A stretch of DNA of 64,000 nucleotides from Ruegeria atlantica (lineage in GTDB: Bacteria > Pseudomonadota > Alphaproteobacteria > Rhodobacterales > Rhodobacteraceae), in contig NZ_WQBE01000016.1 of NCBI RefSeq assembly GCF_013032005.1, positions 1 to 64,000 on the forward strand, read 5' to 3'. The notes below the pieces were generated by a model. The model made no database searches, had not been told where the DNA came from, and was given only the letters and a program-made list of their open reading frames with translations. Positions 25,880 through 34,186 of the stretch are shown here, piece after piece. Within the stretch, counting starts at the first letter, position 1; each line of letters begins with the position of its first letter. Both the position numbers and the translations under genes were made by a program.

Positions 25880-27457
25880 ATGACCAAAATATCACATGAT
25901 AAGGTCGAAGTCGTGATCATCGGCTCTGGCATCGCCGGCAGCACGATGGCGGCGGAGTTGGGTGAGGCGGGGTTCGCCGTGCTGGTCCTGGAAGCCGGGC
26001 CGGAGCGCCAGCTTTCGGATATGATCAGCTCGCAGATCTGGTCCCGGCGGCTCAGATGGGCAGGGCCGGAGGTCCGGGAGTCAGGCGATCTTGTGGGGGC
26101 CGCAAACTTCGCCATGGGTTGGGGGACCGGCGGGGCCGGTTTGCATTGGTACGCAAATTGGTACCGGCTGCATCCGGACGACTTTCACGTCAAATCCTTG
26201 TACGGGCGCAGTCTAGACTGGCCCATTGATTATGAAGACCTGCGGCCATGGTATGACCGTGCGCAGTTTTATTTTGGCGTTTCTGGCGATGAAGATACTA
26301 ATGCGCCGCCCGGCGAGGCCTATCCCATGCCTGCCATTTCAATTTCCAAACAGTCACAGGCCATCAAGCCCGGGTTTGAAGCAGAGGGGCTGAAACTCAC
26401 AACAAACACATTGGCAGTAAACTCCGTTCCCTATGATGGCCGGTTAGGATGCCTGCTTGACGGCTGGTGCGACGCGGGCTGCCCAATCGGGGCGTTGGCA
26501 AATCCACTAGTCCTGCAATGGCCACGGGCCCGAAAAGCTGGGGTTGATCTACGCCACAACGCCTATGTTGCACGAATTGAAACTGACCCTGCGGGGTCTA
26601 AGGCAACCGCGGTCTTATATGTCGATGAGCAGGGCCGGGAAAACCTGCAACCTGCCGAAATTGTTATCTCGGCGTGCCACACAATCTGGAATACACGGTT
26701 GCTGATGCTGTCCGCCAGCGACAAGCATCCTAATGGGCTTGGCAATGGCAGCAAAACCCTGGGACGCTATTTTACGTCTCACGCGCTAACGACCATCCAC
26801 GGGCTTTTTTCTCAGGAAACTGAGCCCCATTTGGGTGTGTCCGGTGCGAATACGCTCTGCCTGGATGGCTATGACGACAAACAACCGGCAAAGGATACCT
26901 TTGGCAGCCGCGCGTGGCTTGTTGGACAAGCTGCAAAACCCAACGATTTGTTGGGAATTGCTCTGGCCAAACCCGAATTGCGCGGCGAGGCTCTGGACGC
27001 ATATTTGCGTCAAGCCAGTTTGCATTATGGCAATATGACTGTGTTGTGCGAGGAAGATAGTATTCCGGAAAACCGCGTCACGCTCGATCCATCAAAAAAA
27101 GATCGATATGGGTTACCGCAAGCCCATGTGCAAAACTCTCTTCCACAGGCAAATGCCTCCAGATCAGATCTGGCGAGGGCCGAGGGTCTCCGTATCTTCA
27201 ATGCGGTGGGGGTTACTGATGCCTGGGCGGGCCCGCGAAATCCTATGCACATGATGGGCGGAACAATCATGGGCGACGATGCATCGGCATCGGTCACGAA
27301 TTCATATGGGCAGGTGCATGAGATCGACAATCTGTTTGTCGCCGGCGCAAGCCTGTTTCCGACGCCCGGCGCCATCAACCCGACGGCTACGCTGGCTGCG
27401 TTAGTGTTTCGCACGGCAGATTATATTCGCACCCATCGATCAGAGTTACTGCCTTAA
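25880..27457 (+). CDS. GMC-family FAD oxidoreductase (gluconate dehydrogenase-like large subunit)
   Basis: A 525-residue flavoprotein. The dinucleotide-binding VVIIGSGIAGSTMAAELGEAG is at about 11-31 and MGWGTGGAGLHW is the second GMC motif. The C-terminal active-site region is NPMHMMGGTIMGDD...., followed by LFVAGASLFPTPGAINPTAT. It should oxidise a sugar, sugar acid or alcohol in the periplasm together with the small subunit upstream. The electron acceptor is unclear because no cytochrome c gene follows. Its TAA shares bases with the stop of the convergent GST gene (27454-27457). Confidence 0.88.
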   Translation: MTKISHDKVEVVIIGSGIAGSTMAAELGEAGFAVLVLEAGPERQLSDMISSQIWSRRLRWAGPEVRESGDLVGAANFAMGWGTGGAGLHWYANWYRLHPDDFHVKSLYGRSLDWPIDYEDLRPWYDRAQFYFGVSGDEDTNAPPGEAYPMPAISISKQSQAIKPGFEAEGLKLTTNTLAVNSVPYDGRLGCLLDGWCDAGCPIGALANPLVLQWPRARKAGVDLRHNAYVARIETDPAGSKATAVLYVDEQGRENLQPAEIVISACHTIWNTRLLMLSASDKHPNGLGNGSKTLGRYFTSHALTTIHGLFSQETEPHLGVSGANTLCLDGYDDKQPAKDTFGSRAWLVGQAAKPNDLLGIALAKPELRGEALDAYLRQASLHYGNMTVLCEEDSIPENRVTLDPSKKDRYGLPQAHVQNSLPQANASRSDLARAEGLRIFNAVGVTDAWAGPRNPMHMMGGTIMGDDASASVTNSYGQVHEIDNLFVAGASLFPTPGAINPTATLAALVFRTADYIRTHRSELLP

Positions 27458-28176
27458 AGAGCGCTGCGCGGCAGTTGTGCCCGCCCCATTCCATCGAATG
27501 CGCCGAGCAGTTCTTCGAACCAACGGTGCAGAGCACTCTCTGGTGGCCAGAATGTCGTCAGACTGACAACCCGGGGCCACTGGAATGTACCGAACAATAT
27601 ATAGTCCGAATAATCTGGTGCTACGCCGCCCAGGAACGGCGTTTCGGCGAGCGTTACCTCAAGCGGGCTCAGTGCTTGTTTGATCGCGTGACGTGCGGAT
27701 TCAGGGTCAGCTCCGATTTCTTCGACGGTCTGGCCGAATTTGCGCAGGGTTCGTTCACGATAGTAATCCTTGTCGCACTTCGCCGTCAGGGGAAATTGCT
27801 CCGCTATGACAGCACGAAAGATCAGAGGGTGCAGCGTGTTGTCTGCCCAGTGATTGACGAATAGCGACTTTGCCTTGTCGGATGGGCTGGCAAACAGTGG
27901 ATGGCCCGGATAGGTGTCATCCAGATAAGACGCAATGCACCAACTGTCCCGGACCCACTGATTGCCATCCACCAGAACCGGCGCCGTCACACCCCCGGAT
28001 CTTGCGATCCGTTGCTTTTCGGTTATGCGCCATGGCTCTGAATCAAAACTTAGTTGTTTATGCGCCAGCGCCATGCGACTGCGCCAGCAGTACGGACTCA
28101 AATGGGCTTTTGGATTTTCACCAACAACTTCAAAGAGCCTGCGCTTGTTCTCGTGCGATATCATGTTGGGGCCCAT
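27454..28176 (-). CDS. Glutathione S-transferase, beta-etherase-like
   Basis: A 240-residue GST. The thioredoxin domain has SPYCWRSRMALAHK, the pattern seen in LigE/LigF-type beta-etherases and related GSTs, and TAPVLVDGNQWVRDSWCIASYLDD supplies the glutathione-binding Pro and the D-S pair. The helical domain follows from about residue 95. The substrate is unknown; etherase-like sequence does not prove lignin-ether cleavage. The start may be either of two nearby ATGs. The gene is alone on this strand. Confidence 0.85.
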   Translation of the reverse strand: MGPNMISHENKRRLFEVVGENPKAHLSPYCWRSRMALAHKQLSFDSEPWRITEKQRIARSGGVTAPVLVDGNQWVRDSWCIASYLDDTYPGHPLFASPSDKAKSLFVNHWADNTLHPLIFRAVIAEQFPLTAKCDKDYYRERTLRKFGQTVEEIGADPESARHAIKQALSPLEVTLAETPFLGGVAPDYSDYILFGTFQWPRVVSLTTFWPPESALHRWFEELLGAFDGMGRAQLPRSAL

Positions 28177-28440
28177 TCTGTTTCACGGCAGTCTAGCACA
28201 TTGCCAGGAACGACTGAGGCCGCTTTTGCGTTATGTTCGCGCAAGGGAGTCCTGGTTAATGGCTGTCCGCAACCGCAGATGAGCAGCCGCCACGCCATCA
28301 TTCGGCTCTGAGCCGACATTGGCTTTGCCCACTGGTACTGCGGCGCACCCCGTCGAAGCGGCCATTCACTGAAACTGCGTTATCAAGGCTTGCACGAACT
28401 TTAGCATTGTGACTCTGCGACTACCTGTTGACCTAATGAA
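28177..28440. other. Intergenic gap, no gene seen
   Basis: About 264 bp between the GST start and the M48 protease stop. No open frame with family character or clear hairpin is visible. Confidence 0.4.
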
Positions 28441-29151
28441 TCAGCCGCCAATCTGAGTCATCGTAGCTTGAACCGCATGATACCTTTGTGCGTTGGGAGG
28501 ATGTGTGCCCAGAAAACGATCACCAGGATCAGGAACTCGCGCGAAGTAAAGCGCACCTTTGAGTGGATCATAGCCCGCTTTATGGGCTATTACCGTGCCT
28601 AGTTGATCAGCTTCCAATTCAAAGTTCTTTGAATAGCTGCGCCCGCCGACAAACGCTCCAAGATCTTGTGCAGCGGCAATATCATTCGGCCCGGTCCCGG
28701 CTATTGTTGCCAGACCAGCCAAAATTACTGCACCAGCCGCCGCATTTTGAGCGCGACGCGCCAAATGCCCTTGAATGTGGTGAGCGGCTTCATGCGCCAT
28801 TACAAATGCAAGTTCATCGGTATTGTTCACACTTCGTGTCAGCGCTTGGGTCATTGTGATCACCGGGCGTCCCGACTTGCTTAAGCTCTGATATGCGTTT
28901 GAGGGTGCTTTTTTGTTTGGATCAATGCGGATCAAGAAATCGCAATTCACTCCCCGAGTACGGCGGCGGCATTCTCGCTCTGCCACGGGTTCTATTCGTG
29001 CGGCGACCTGCCGAAACCTTACTTGTGCCTGCTGTGAACTGACGGGGGCGCTCGCGCGACCGGGGTTTGGGATAGGTGCAGATGGAGGAGGGTTGGTTGA
29101 TACGCATCCCGCCAACATCAAAATAGATATTGCCAATACAGCTCGCTTCAT
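28441..29151 (-). CDS. M48-family lipoprotein metalloprotease
   Basis: A 236-residue zinc protease of the Oma1/LoiP-like group. A lipoprotein signal ends in MLAGC (Cys16), which predicts a lipid anchor in the cell envelope. The zinc site is HEAAHH (120-125), with the third ligand in FELEADQLG (about residue 178). The C-terminal FLGTHPPNAQR is the usual substrate-side motif. It is shorter than BepA because it lacks TPR repeats. The likely role is quality control of envelope proteins. It is an isolated gene. Confidence 0.9.
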   Translation of the reverse strand: MKRAVLAISILMLAGCVSTNPPPSAPIPNPGRASAPVSSQQAQVRFRQVAARIEPVAERECRRRTRGVNCDFLIRIDPNKKAPSNAYQSLSKSGRPVITMTQALTRSVNNTDELAFVMAHEAAHHIQGHLARRAQNAAAGAVILAGLATIAGTGPNDIAAAQDLGAFVGGRSYSKNFELEADQLGTVIAHKAGYDPLKGALYFARVPDPGDRFLGTHPPNAQRYHAVQATMTQIGG

Positions 29152-29738
29152 AAAAGCATCTTTCTAGCAATTCAAAACACAGAAATTGAGGCCATAGTCT
29201 TCGATAAGCCAACATCCAAATCCGATAATAGAGTTTGTGTGAATTGTTATTCAATAACAGCGGAGATTGTCTGTAGTCGCAGGCCGATTCAGCTGTCGCC
29301 AGAATGGTGAGCACCGTAAATGGCGTTGAAACGAACAGCCAACTAGCCCACGGCCTCCTCGCTAACGACCTAAACCTTGTTGATCGACACCTTAAGATTA
29401 TTGCGCTTTTTGAATGTTTCTACAGCGACTTGTCGGCCGCAGCCTCGGGTCATGTTGCTTACCTCGTTTGCGACAGCCGCAGCTGCCGCATCACCGGTTT
29501 CGATGCCCTTGAGAAGTTTCTGGATCAGGTCCCCTTTCGAAGCCACAGAAACAATTTACACATTCTTACGCGAAAAATAAAATAAGTTGCCATCTTCGGT
29601 ATCAGCCAATCGAAACGAAGTAACTGATTACAAGCTGGGACTGAGGTTCAATGTGGTCAAGTGACAACTCTGTTGGTGCTGCAGCGCGGCTTCGCCAGCG
29701 CGAACACTGGGTAATCTAATTAACGATGTCGCGGATGT
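29152..29738. other. Long intergenic region with a possible gene remnant
   Basis: About 590 bp with no intact gene. GTTATT-C-AATAAC at 29246-29258 is a perfect small palindrome about 95 bp upstream of the M48 start. A minus-strand fragment at 29370-29546 has some coding character and is listed separately. The + strand frame at 29304-29585 lacks a ribosome-binding site and motifs. Confidence 0.45.
29370..29546 (-). pseudogene. Possible remnant of a small NTF2/SnoaL-like gene
   Basis: A 58-codon minus-strand frame beginning at a GTG contains SKGDLIQKLLKGIETGDAAA, which resembles the N-terminal helix of SnoaL-like/NTF2 proteins (helix followed by ETGD). The sequence then loses the expected strand pattern and stops, so it looks like a 5' fragment. 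The resemblance is short and I cannot run a search. Confidence 0.27.
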
Positions 29739-31250
29739 TCAGGTAGTTGGGTCACCAGCTCTCTCGTTAACGATCTCAAGTATACGGTTTCGTTGGATTT
29801 TCCCAGATGGCCCTTTTGGCAGTTCCAGCAGAAAATGAACGCGATCGGGCGATTTGAACCGGCCGACCTGCGCTTCGCAAATTTTCGATAGATCCATAGA
29901 GGTCACTTGAGACCCCTCGCGAATTGCAACAGCGGCTTCTACGGTTTCACCATAGCTGGCGCAGGGGCGTGCGAAAGCTGCCGCTTCGACAACGTCTGGG
30001 TGGGAATAAAGCGCTTCATCGATCTCACGCGGCGCGATGTTCTCACCGCCTTTGATGATCAACTCTTTCAAGCGTCCTGTTACAAAAACATATCCGTCCT
30101 TGTCCATGCGCGCGAGGTCGCCGGTGCGCAACCAGCCATCAACCGTAAACGTTCCCGACGTCGCGCGGGAGTCCTTGAGGTATTCCAGCATCACATTGGG
30201 ACCACGAATGACCAATTCGCCTTCGGTTCCGCGCGGCACAGGTTGAAGACTGGCGTCCAGGATTGCCGCTTCGTTTCCAAAGGCAACCCCGGGCGACCCG
30301 ATCTTACGAACACCCGGAGGCAGCGGGTTCGACAGAATCTGCGCCGCCGTCTCAGTCAGGCCCATCGTTTCTATGATCGGAATTTCGAAGCGGTTTTCAA
30401 AACTGCGCTGAACGTCCGGCGCCAATGCTGAAGATGCGGATCGTCCGAAGCGTACGCGCTGTCGGGTATTGGCATCCGGACTGGTGTCCGAGTGCAGCAG
30501 ATGAGAAATGATGGTTGGTACCACCGAGAACCAAGTTGCGCCGACCTTGCCAAGATTGTCCCAGAATCTGCTGGCCGAAAACTTTTCGCACATGGCCAGC
30601 GAACCGCCCGATACCAATGTTCCCATGACCGTCACGCACAGCCCGTTTATGTGGTAGATCGGTAAGACGCAAAACCCACGGTCAGCGTCAGTCAATTGGT
30701 GCGCGACCGCAGTTGTCCAACCGCCCGCCAACAAGCTGGCGTGAGTGTGAACTACCCCCTTAGGACGCCCGGTCGTCCCCGAAGTGTACATCAACAGCGC
30801 ATGACTGCTTGATGAGATGCCATGCAGGTTGCTGCCGGTGTCTTTGGCGTCCGATACATGCAGCGCTGTAATCGCTGCCGGATCGGCTGTTCGCGCAAAC
30901 AGGCCCGTTTGGTCGGAATGCACGAACCCATAACGTGCATCGCTGTGCTCCAGAGCATAGGTAACGGCGCTGTCTCCGGCGACGAGGTTGATCATCGTTG
31001 CCCGAAATCCGCCATAGAGAACACCGAACAGAACCTCCAACGCTTCGCGACAATTTGGGTAAAGGATGGCGACACTTTCGCCTTTTTCTACGCCCAGATC
31101 GGTCAACATGACGGCAACACGACGCGCGGTTTCGCGCAACTCGCTCCAAGTCAGGTCCGCCGCGCCGTCCGGGAAGACGAAGCCGGTCCCACCTTGGATC
31201 GCACGGTAGTCCAGCCAATCACGGATGGTGCCTTCGGGCGGGTTGGTCAT
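29739..31250 (-). CDS. AMP-forming acyl-CoA ligase (SauT-like)
   Basis: A 503-residue adenylate-forming enzyme. The P-loop-like MYTSGTTGRPKGVVHTH is at about 153-169, ETMGLTETAAQ is the A5 motif, WLRTGDLARMD is A7 and PKGPSGKIQRNRI holds the catalytic lysine A10. It activates a carboxylate to acyl-CoA with ATP. Its start overlaps the stop of an acylating aldehyde dehydrogenase by 4 nt, the arrangement of SauT and SauS in sulfoacetate catabolism (sulfoacetate to sulfoacetyl-CoA to sulfoacetaldehyde). The enzyme class is firm; the sulfoacetate substrate is inferred. Confidence 0.88.
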   Translation of the reverse strand: MTNPPEGTIRDWLDYRAIQGGTGFVFPDGAADLTWSELRETARRVAVMLTDLGVEKGESVAILYPNCREALEVLFGVLYGGFRATMINLVAGDSAVTYALEHSDARYGFVHSDQTGLFARTADPAAITALHVSDAKDTGSNLHGISSSSHALLMYTSGTTGRPKGVVHTHASLLAGGWTTAVAHQLTDADRGFCVLPIYHINGLCVTVMGTLVSGGSLAMCEKFSASRFWDNLGKVGATWFSVVPTIISHLLHSDTSPDANTRQRVRFGRSASSALAPDVQRSFENRFEIPIIETMGLTETAAQILSNPLPPGVRKIGSPGVAFGNEAAILDASLQPVPRGTEGELVIRGPNVMLEYLKDSRATSGTFTVDGWLRTGDLARMDKDGYVFVTGRLKELIIKGGENIAPREIDEALYSHPDVVEAAAFARPCASYGETVEAAVAIREGSQVTSMDLSKICEAQVGRFKSPDRVHFLLELPKGPSGKIQRNRILEIVNERAGDPTT

Positions 31251-32668
31251 TGTCCGACCTCCGACCAGTAGGCGCCGAAAATCTCATCAAGCCCGGGTTC
31301 GCGCGGCGGCGTTTCACGCACAATTTTCGTGGTCTGGACGAAGTGACGCCAGTGCAGATTGGTGTCGATTGAGTTCTCGCCCCAGCTGCCGCAGCCCATC
31401 GACAGCGAAAAAGGCATCCCGTTGGTAAAGCTGCCGCCAGTGGCAAAGGTATGTGCTTGATTAACGATCACCCGGCAGGTGGGCAGATCACGCCCCATAC
31501 CGATGGCACGCGCATCGTCATTCGTATGAATGCCAACCGAATGCCCTGCCCCTTGATGCGCCAGAATTCGGGTTGCAATTTCCCTAGCGTCGTCGAAATC
31601 CGCCGCGCGATAGAGTGCCAGAACCCGGCTGAGCTTTTCGCCCGACAATGGATGATCCGCACCGATACCGTCGGTCTCAACCGCAAGAAACTTGGTTCCT
31701 TCAGGGACTTTGCCTGCCATCCCCAAGGCGTCTAGCATCTTGTCGGCGTCCTGCGCGATAACGGACCGGTTGAGGTGACCGTCAGGCCAGAGCCGCGCGA
31801 TGATACCGTCTGTTTCCGAAGACGGTACCAGAACGCCGCCTTCGGTCGCCATCGCGGCGACGAATGCGTCATAAACCGCATCCACCACGACCAAAGCATT
31901 CTCGGAAGAGCAGGACGTTGCATTGTCGAAACATTTAGACGCCGCGATCTTGGCTGCGGCATCTTGCAGGTCGGCGGTTTCGTCGACAATCACAGTTACG
32001 TTGCCAGCGCCAACCGCCACCGCAGGCGTGCCGCAGGACTGCGCGCGCTGGACGTTGTTTTGACTGCCAGTGCAGATCACCCGATCAACGGTCTCCATCA
32101 ACCGCTGGGTTTTCGCCTTTGACCCGGGCGCTGCGATCATCTGGACCAGATCACAATCCAGCCCCAGTTTGTCAAACTCAGCGTGGATGTAACCCACCAG
32201 CAGCTCACAAGAGGCCACGCCCTTGGGCGACGGTGCCACCACGATGGAATTGCCACCCTTGAGCGCATTGATGATGTTGTTCGCGGGCGTGGCGGCAGGG
32301 TTGGTCGAAGGGACGACCGCGCCAATGACCCCGATCGGCCGGGCAATCTCGGTAATTCCGGTGGCCGGATCGTCGCTGATAATGCCCTGGGTTTTAACGC
32401 TCGCGATATCCCGCAACAGGCCAAGTGTCTTGCGGTGGTTCTTTGTGATCTTGTCGGGCACATTGCCCAGTCCGGTGGTTTCGACGGCTACCTCGGCAAG
32501 CGCCCGATTTCGCGTCGGTTCCATGATGGCCCAGCCCGCCGCCAGTGCCGCTTTGTCGTAAAGCGACTGGCTAGCACCGGCTTCAAAAGCCGCCTGAGCT
32601 TTTCGCGCGCGTGCGACAATACGATCTATTTCAGCAATTTCGGGGGAAATCCCGTCCTGAGCGTTCAT
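31247..32668 (-). CDS. Acylating aldehyde dehydrogenase (SauS-like)
   Basis: A 473-residue CoA-acylating aldehyde dehydrogenase, related to EutE and the AdhE aldehyde domain rather than hydrolytic ALDHs. The catalytic cysteine lies in NATSCSSENALVVVD (about residue 253). PIGVIGAVVPSTNPAATPANN is the N-terminal NAD-domain signature and GGSFTNGMPFSLSMGCGSWG the C-terminal one. The pair with an AMP-CoA ligase implies reduction of an acyl-CoA to the aldehyde. SauS, the acylating sulfoacetaldehyde dehydrogenase, is the best-known enzyme with this partner. The aldehyde could then meet Xsc encoded elsewhere. Confidence 0.88.
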   Translation of the reverse strand: MNAQDGISPEIAEIDRIVARARKAQAAFEAGASQSLYDKAALAAGWAIMEPTRNRALAEVAVETTGLGNVPDKITKNHRKTLGLLRDIASVKTQGIISDDPATGITEIARPIGVIGAVVPSTNPAATPANNIINALKGGNSIVVAPSPKGVASCELLVGYIHAEFDKLGLDCDLVQMIAAPGSKAKTQRLMETVDRVICTGSQNNVQRAQSCGTPAVAVGAGNVTVIVDETADLQDAAAKIAASKCFDNATSCSSENALVVVDAVYDAFVAAMATEGGVLVPSSETDGIIARLWPDGHLNRSVIAQDADKMLDALGMAGKVPEGTKFLAVETDGIGADHPLSGEKLSRVLALYRAADFDDAREIATRILAHQGAGHSVGIHTNDDARAIGMGRDLPTCRVIVNQAHTFATGGSFTNGMPFSLSMGCGSWGENSIDTNLHWRHFVQTTKIVRETPPREPGLDEIFGAYWSEVGQ

Positions 32669-32689
32669 CTTGGTCCTCGAATGGTTGTT

Positions 32690-32712
32690 CGGGGCGGACC
32701 CGTTCCGCCCCG
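32690..32712 (-). terminator. 9-bp hairpin between tctC and the aldehyde dehydrogenase
   Basis: CGGGGCGGA (32690-32698), loop CCCGT, TCCGCCCCG (32704-32712) form a perfect GC-rich stem just downstream of the binding-protein gene and before the sauS-like gene. There is no T-run. It is more likely to protect or attenuate than to terminate fully. Confidence 0.65.
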
Positions 32713-32726
32713 CTATGATCGCCGGA

Positions 32727-33686
32727 TCAGAGGCCGGCCAGCAATTCGTTCAGTGTCTGTTGGCGTTGAGCCCACATTTCGATCACTTCGTCCCGTGTCA
32801 TGATGTGCATTGGCGAACCGCCTGCCTCCATCTTTTTGGCGACGCGGGAATTGGCGAACATCTCGGGCACGGTGGCGGCCAGTTTCTCGATCACCTCCGG
32901 CGGAGTTCCTTTGGGCACCATCACACCCCGGAAGTTGACCGACGAATTGTCGACCTCGAGCCCCTGTTCCATCATCGTCGGAACATCCGGCAGGAAGGCG
33001 TTGCGTTCCAGATCGGCGACGCCCAGGATTTTGACGTTACCCGCCTCTTGGGCGCGGAACGCGTCAGACAGGTTGTTGATGCCGCCCATGACTTCGCCCG
33101 CGATCACCGCTTTCATTGCTGCGGCCCCGCCACCTTTGGTCGGGATATAGGCCATTTTGGTCCCGGCGGCCTTGTCGAGTTGCAGTGCAGCAATGTGGTG
33201 GCCTACAAACAATCCTGCACCCGAAACGGTCAGTTTGCCGGGGTTTTCCTTCGCAAAGGCGACAACATCCTGCATTGAATTGAGTTCACTGTCCGCACCA
33301 ACCACGAACACAGCAGGATCGGCCCCCCAATTGGCGATGGGCTCAAAGCTGTCGGTCGAGTATTCGACGCCGCCCTTGATCGATTGGGCGATGAAGTGGG
33401 GAACGTTGTAGGCGGCCAAAGTATAACCGTCCGGGTCGGCCTGCGTGGCAAACCAGTTCCAGCCAACGCGACCACCTGCGCCGGGTTTGTTGATGATGGC
33501 AATGGGCATTCCCAGCGCATCCTCGTTCCCGGCCGTCATGGTGACGATCCGCGCCTGAAAGTCGGTTGCACCTCCGGCCCCATAGCTGACCATCATCATC
33601 AGTGGTCGTTCCGGGTATTCTTCGGCCATTGCCTGGCCTGTCAGGCCAGTCAGAACCAGTGCGGCCCCTGCGATCAATCGTTTCAT
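32727..33686 (-). CDS. TTT transporter substrate-binding protein (TctC/Bug family)
   Basis: A 319-residue periplasmic binding protein. The signal peptide ends after QAMA (about residue 21). YPERPLMMMVSYGAGGATDFQARI is the Bug-family N-terminus, and KGGGAAAMKAVIAGEV and PTMMEQG are further family marks. It follows tctA and tctB on the same strand and precedes the acylating dehydrogenase. It binds a carboxylate, and the enzymes downstream suggest sulfoacetate or a similar short acid. Confidence 0.92.
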   Translation of the reverse strand: MKRLIAGAALVLTGLTGQAMAEEYPERPLMMMVSYGAGGATDFQARIVTMTAGNEDALGMPIAIINKPGAGGRVGWNWFATQADPDGYTLAAYNVPHFIAQSIKGGVEYSTDSFEPIANWGADPAVFVVGADSELNSMQDVVAFAKENPGKLTVSGAGLFVGHHIAALQLDKAAGTKMAYIPTKGGGAAAMKAVIAGEVMGGINNLSDAFRAQEAGNVKILGVADLERNAFLPDVPTMMEQGLEVDNSSVNFRGVMVPKGTPPEVIEKLAATVPEMFANSRVAKKMEAGGSPMHIMTRDEVIEMWAQRQQTLNELLAGL

Positions 33687-33730
33687 TTTGCGTTTCCTCC
33701 CTGATTTGGTTCACCCGCAAATTGGTGCGG

Positions 33731-34186
33731 TCAGAACAGAATTTCCCTTGGGGTGTAGACGTTCAGAAGCATGGCGAAGAGCCCGTACATCACCGTCACA
33801 AACACCACTGTGATGACACCGCGTTTGATCCAGCTTTTTGCTTCGGCATGAGGCGCGGGATCGTAGATCGACAGCAGGACAAAAAAGGTGATGGTCGTAG
33901 CGGTATAGAACCCAAGCGTTTTTGCCGCCCAGAACACGTAGATCAGCGTGATGATCAGGCCGGGCAGCATGTTGATGAACATGGCGCGCGTCACGCCGTT
34001 TCCGACTTTGGACAAGCCCATCAGGGCTTTGCCAAATGTCCAGCCGGCCAGAACCACGAAAACAGACGCGATAAGGCGCGGGAACAGAAAGGCTTCGGCC
34101 GGTTGCTGGGTATAGCTGACCCACGTCACCCAGAGACCAACTGCAAAAACCAGACCCGACCCGAATATGTGCTGCGAGCGGTTCAT
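33731..34186 (-). CDS. TTT transporter small membrane subunit (TctB)
   Basis: A 151-residue membrane protein with four hydrophobic helices (about 8-25, 35-55, 72-105 and 125-142), the usual TctB architecture. I start at the ATG that overlaps the tctA stop (ATGA at 34183-34186). The longer open frame reaching 34594 runs antisense through tctA and does not match a protein. tctC follows after a 44-nt gap. Confidence 0.88.
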   Translation of the reverse strand: MNRSQHIFGSGLVFAVGLWVTWVSYTQQPAEAFLFPRLIASVFVVLAGWTFGKALMGLSKVGNGVTRAMFINMLPGLIITLIYVFWAAKTLGFYTATTITFFVLLSIYDPAPHAEAKSWIKRGVITVVFVTVMYGLFAMLLNVYTPREILF

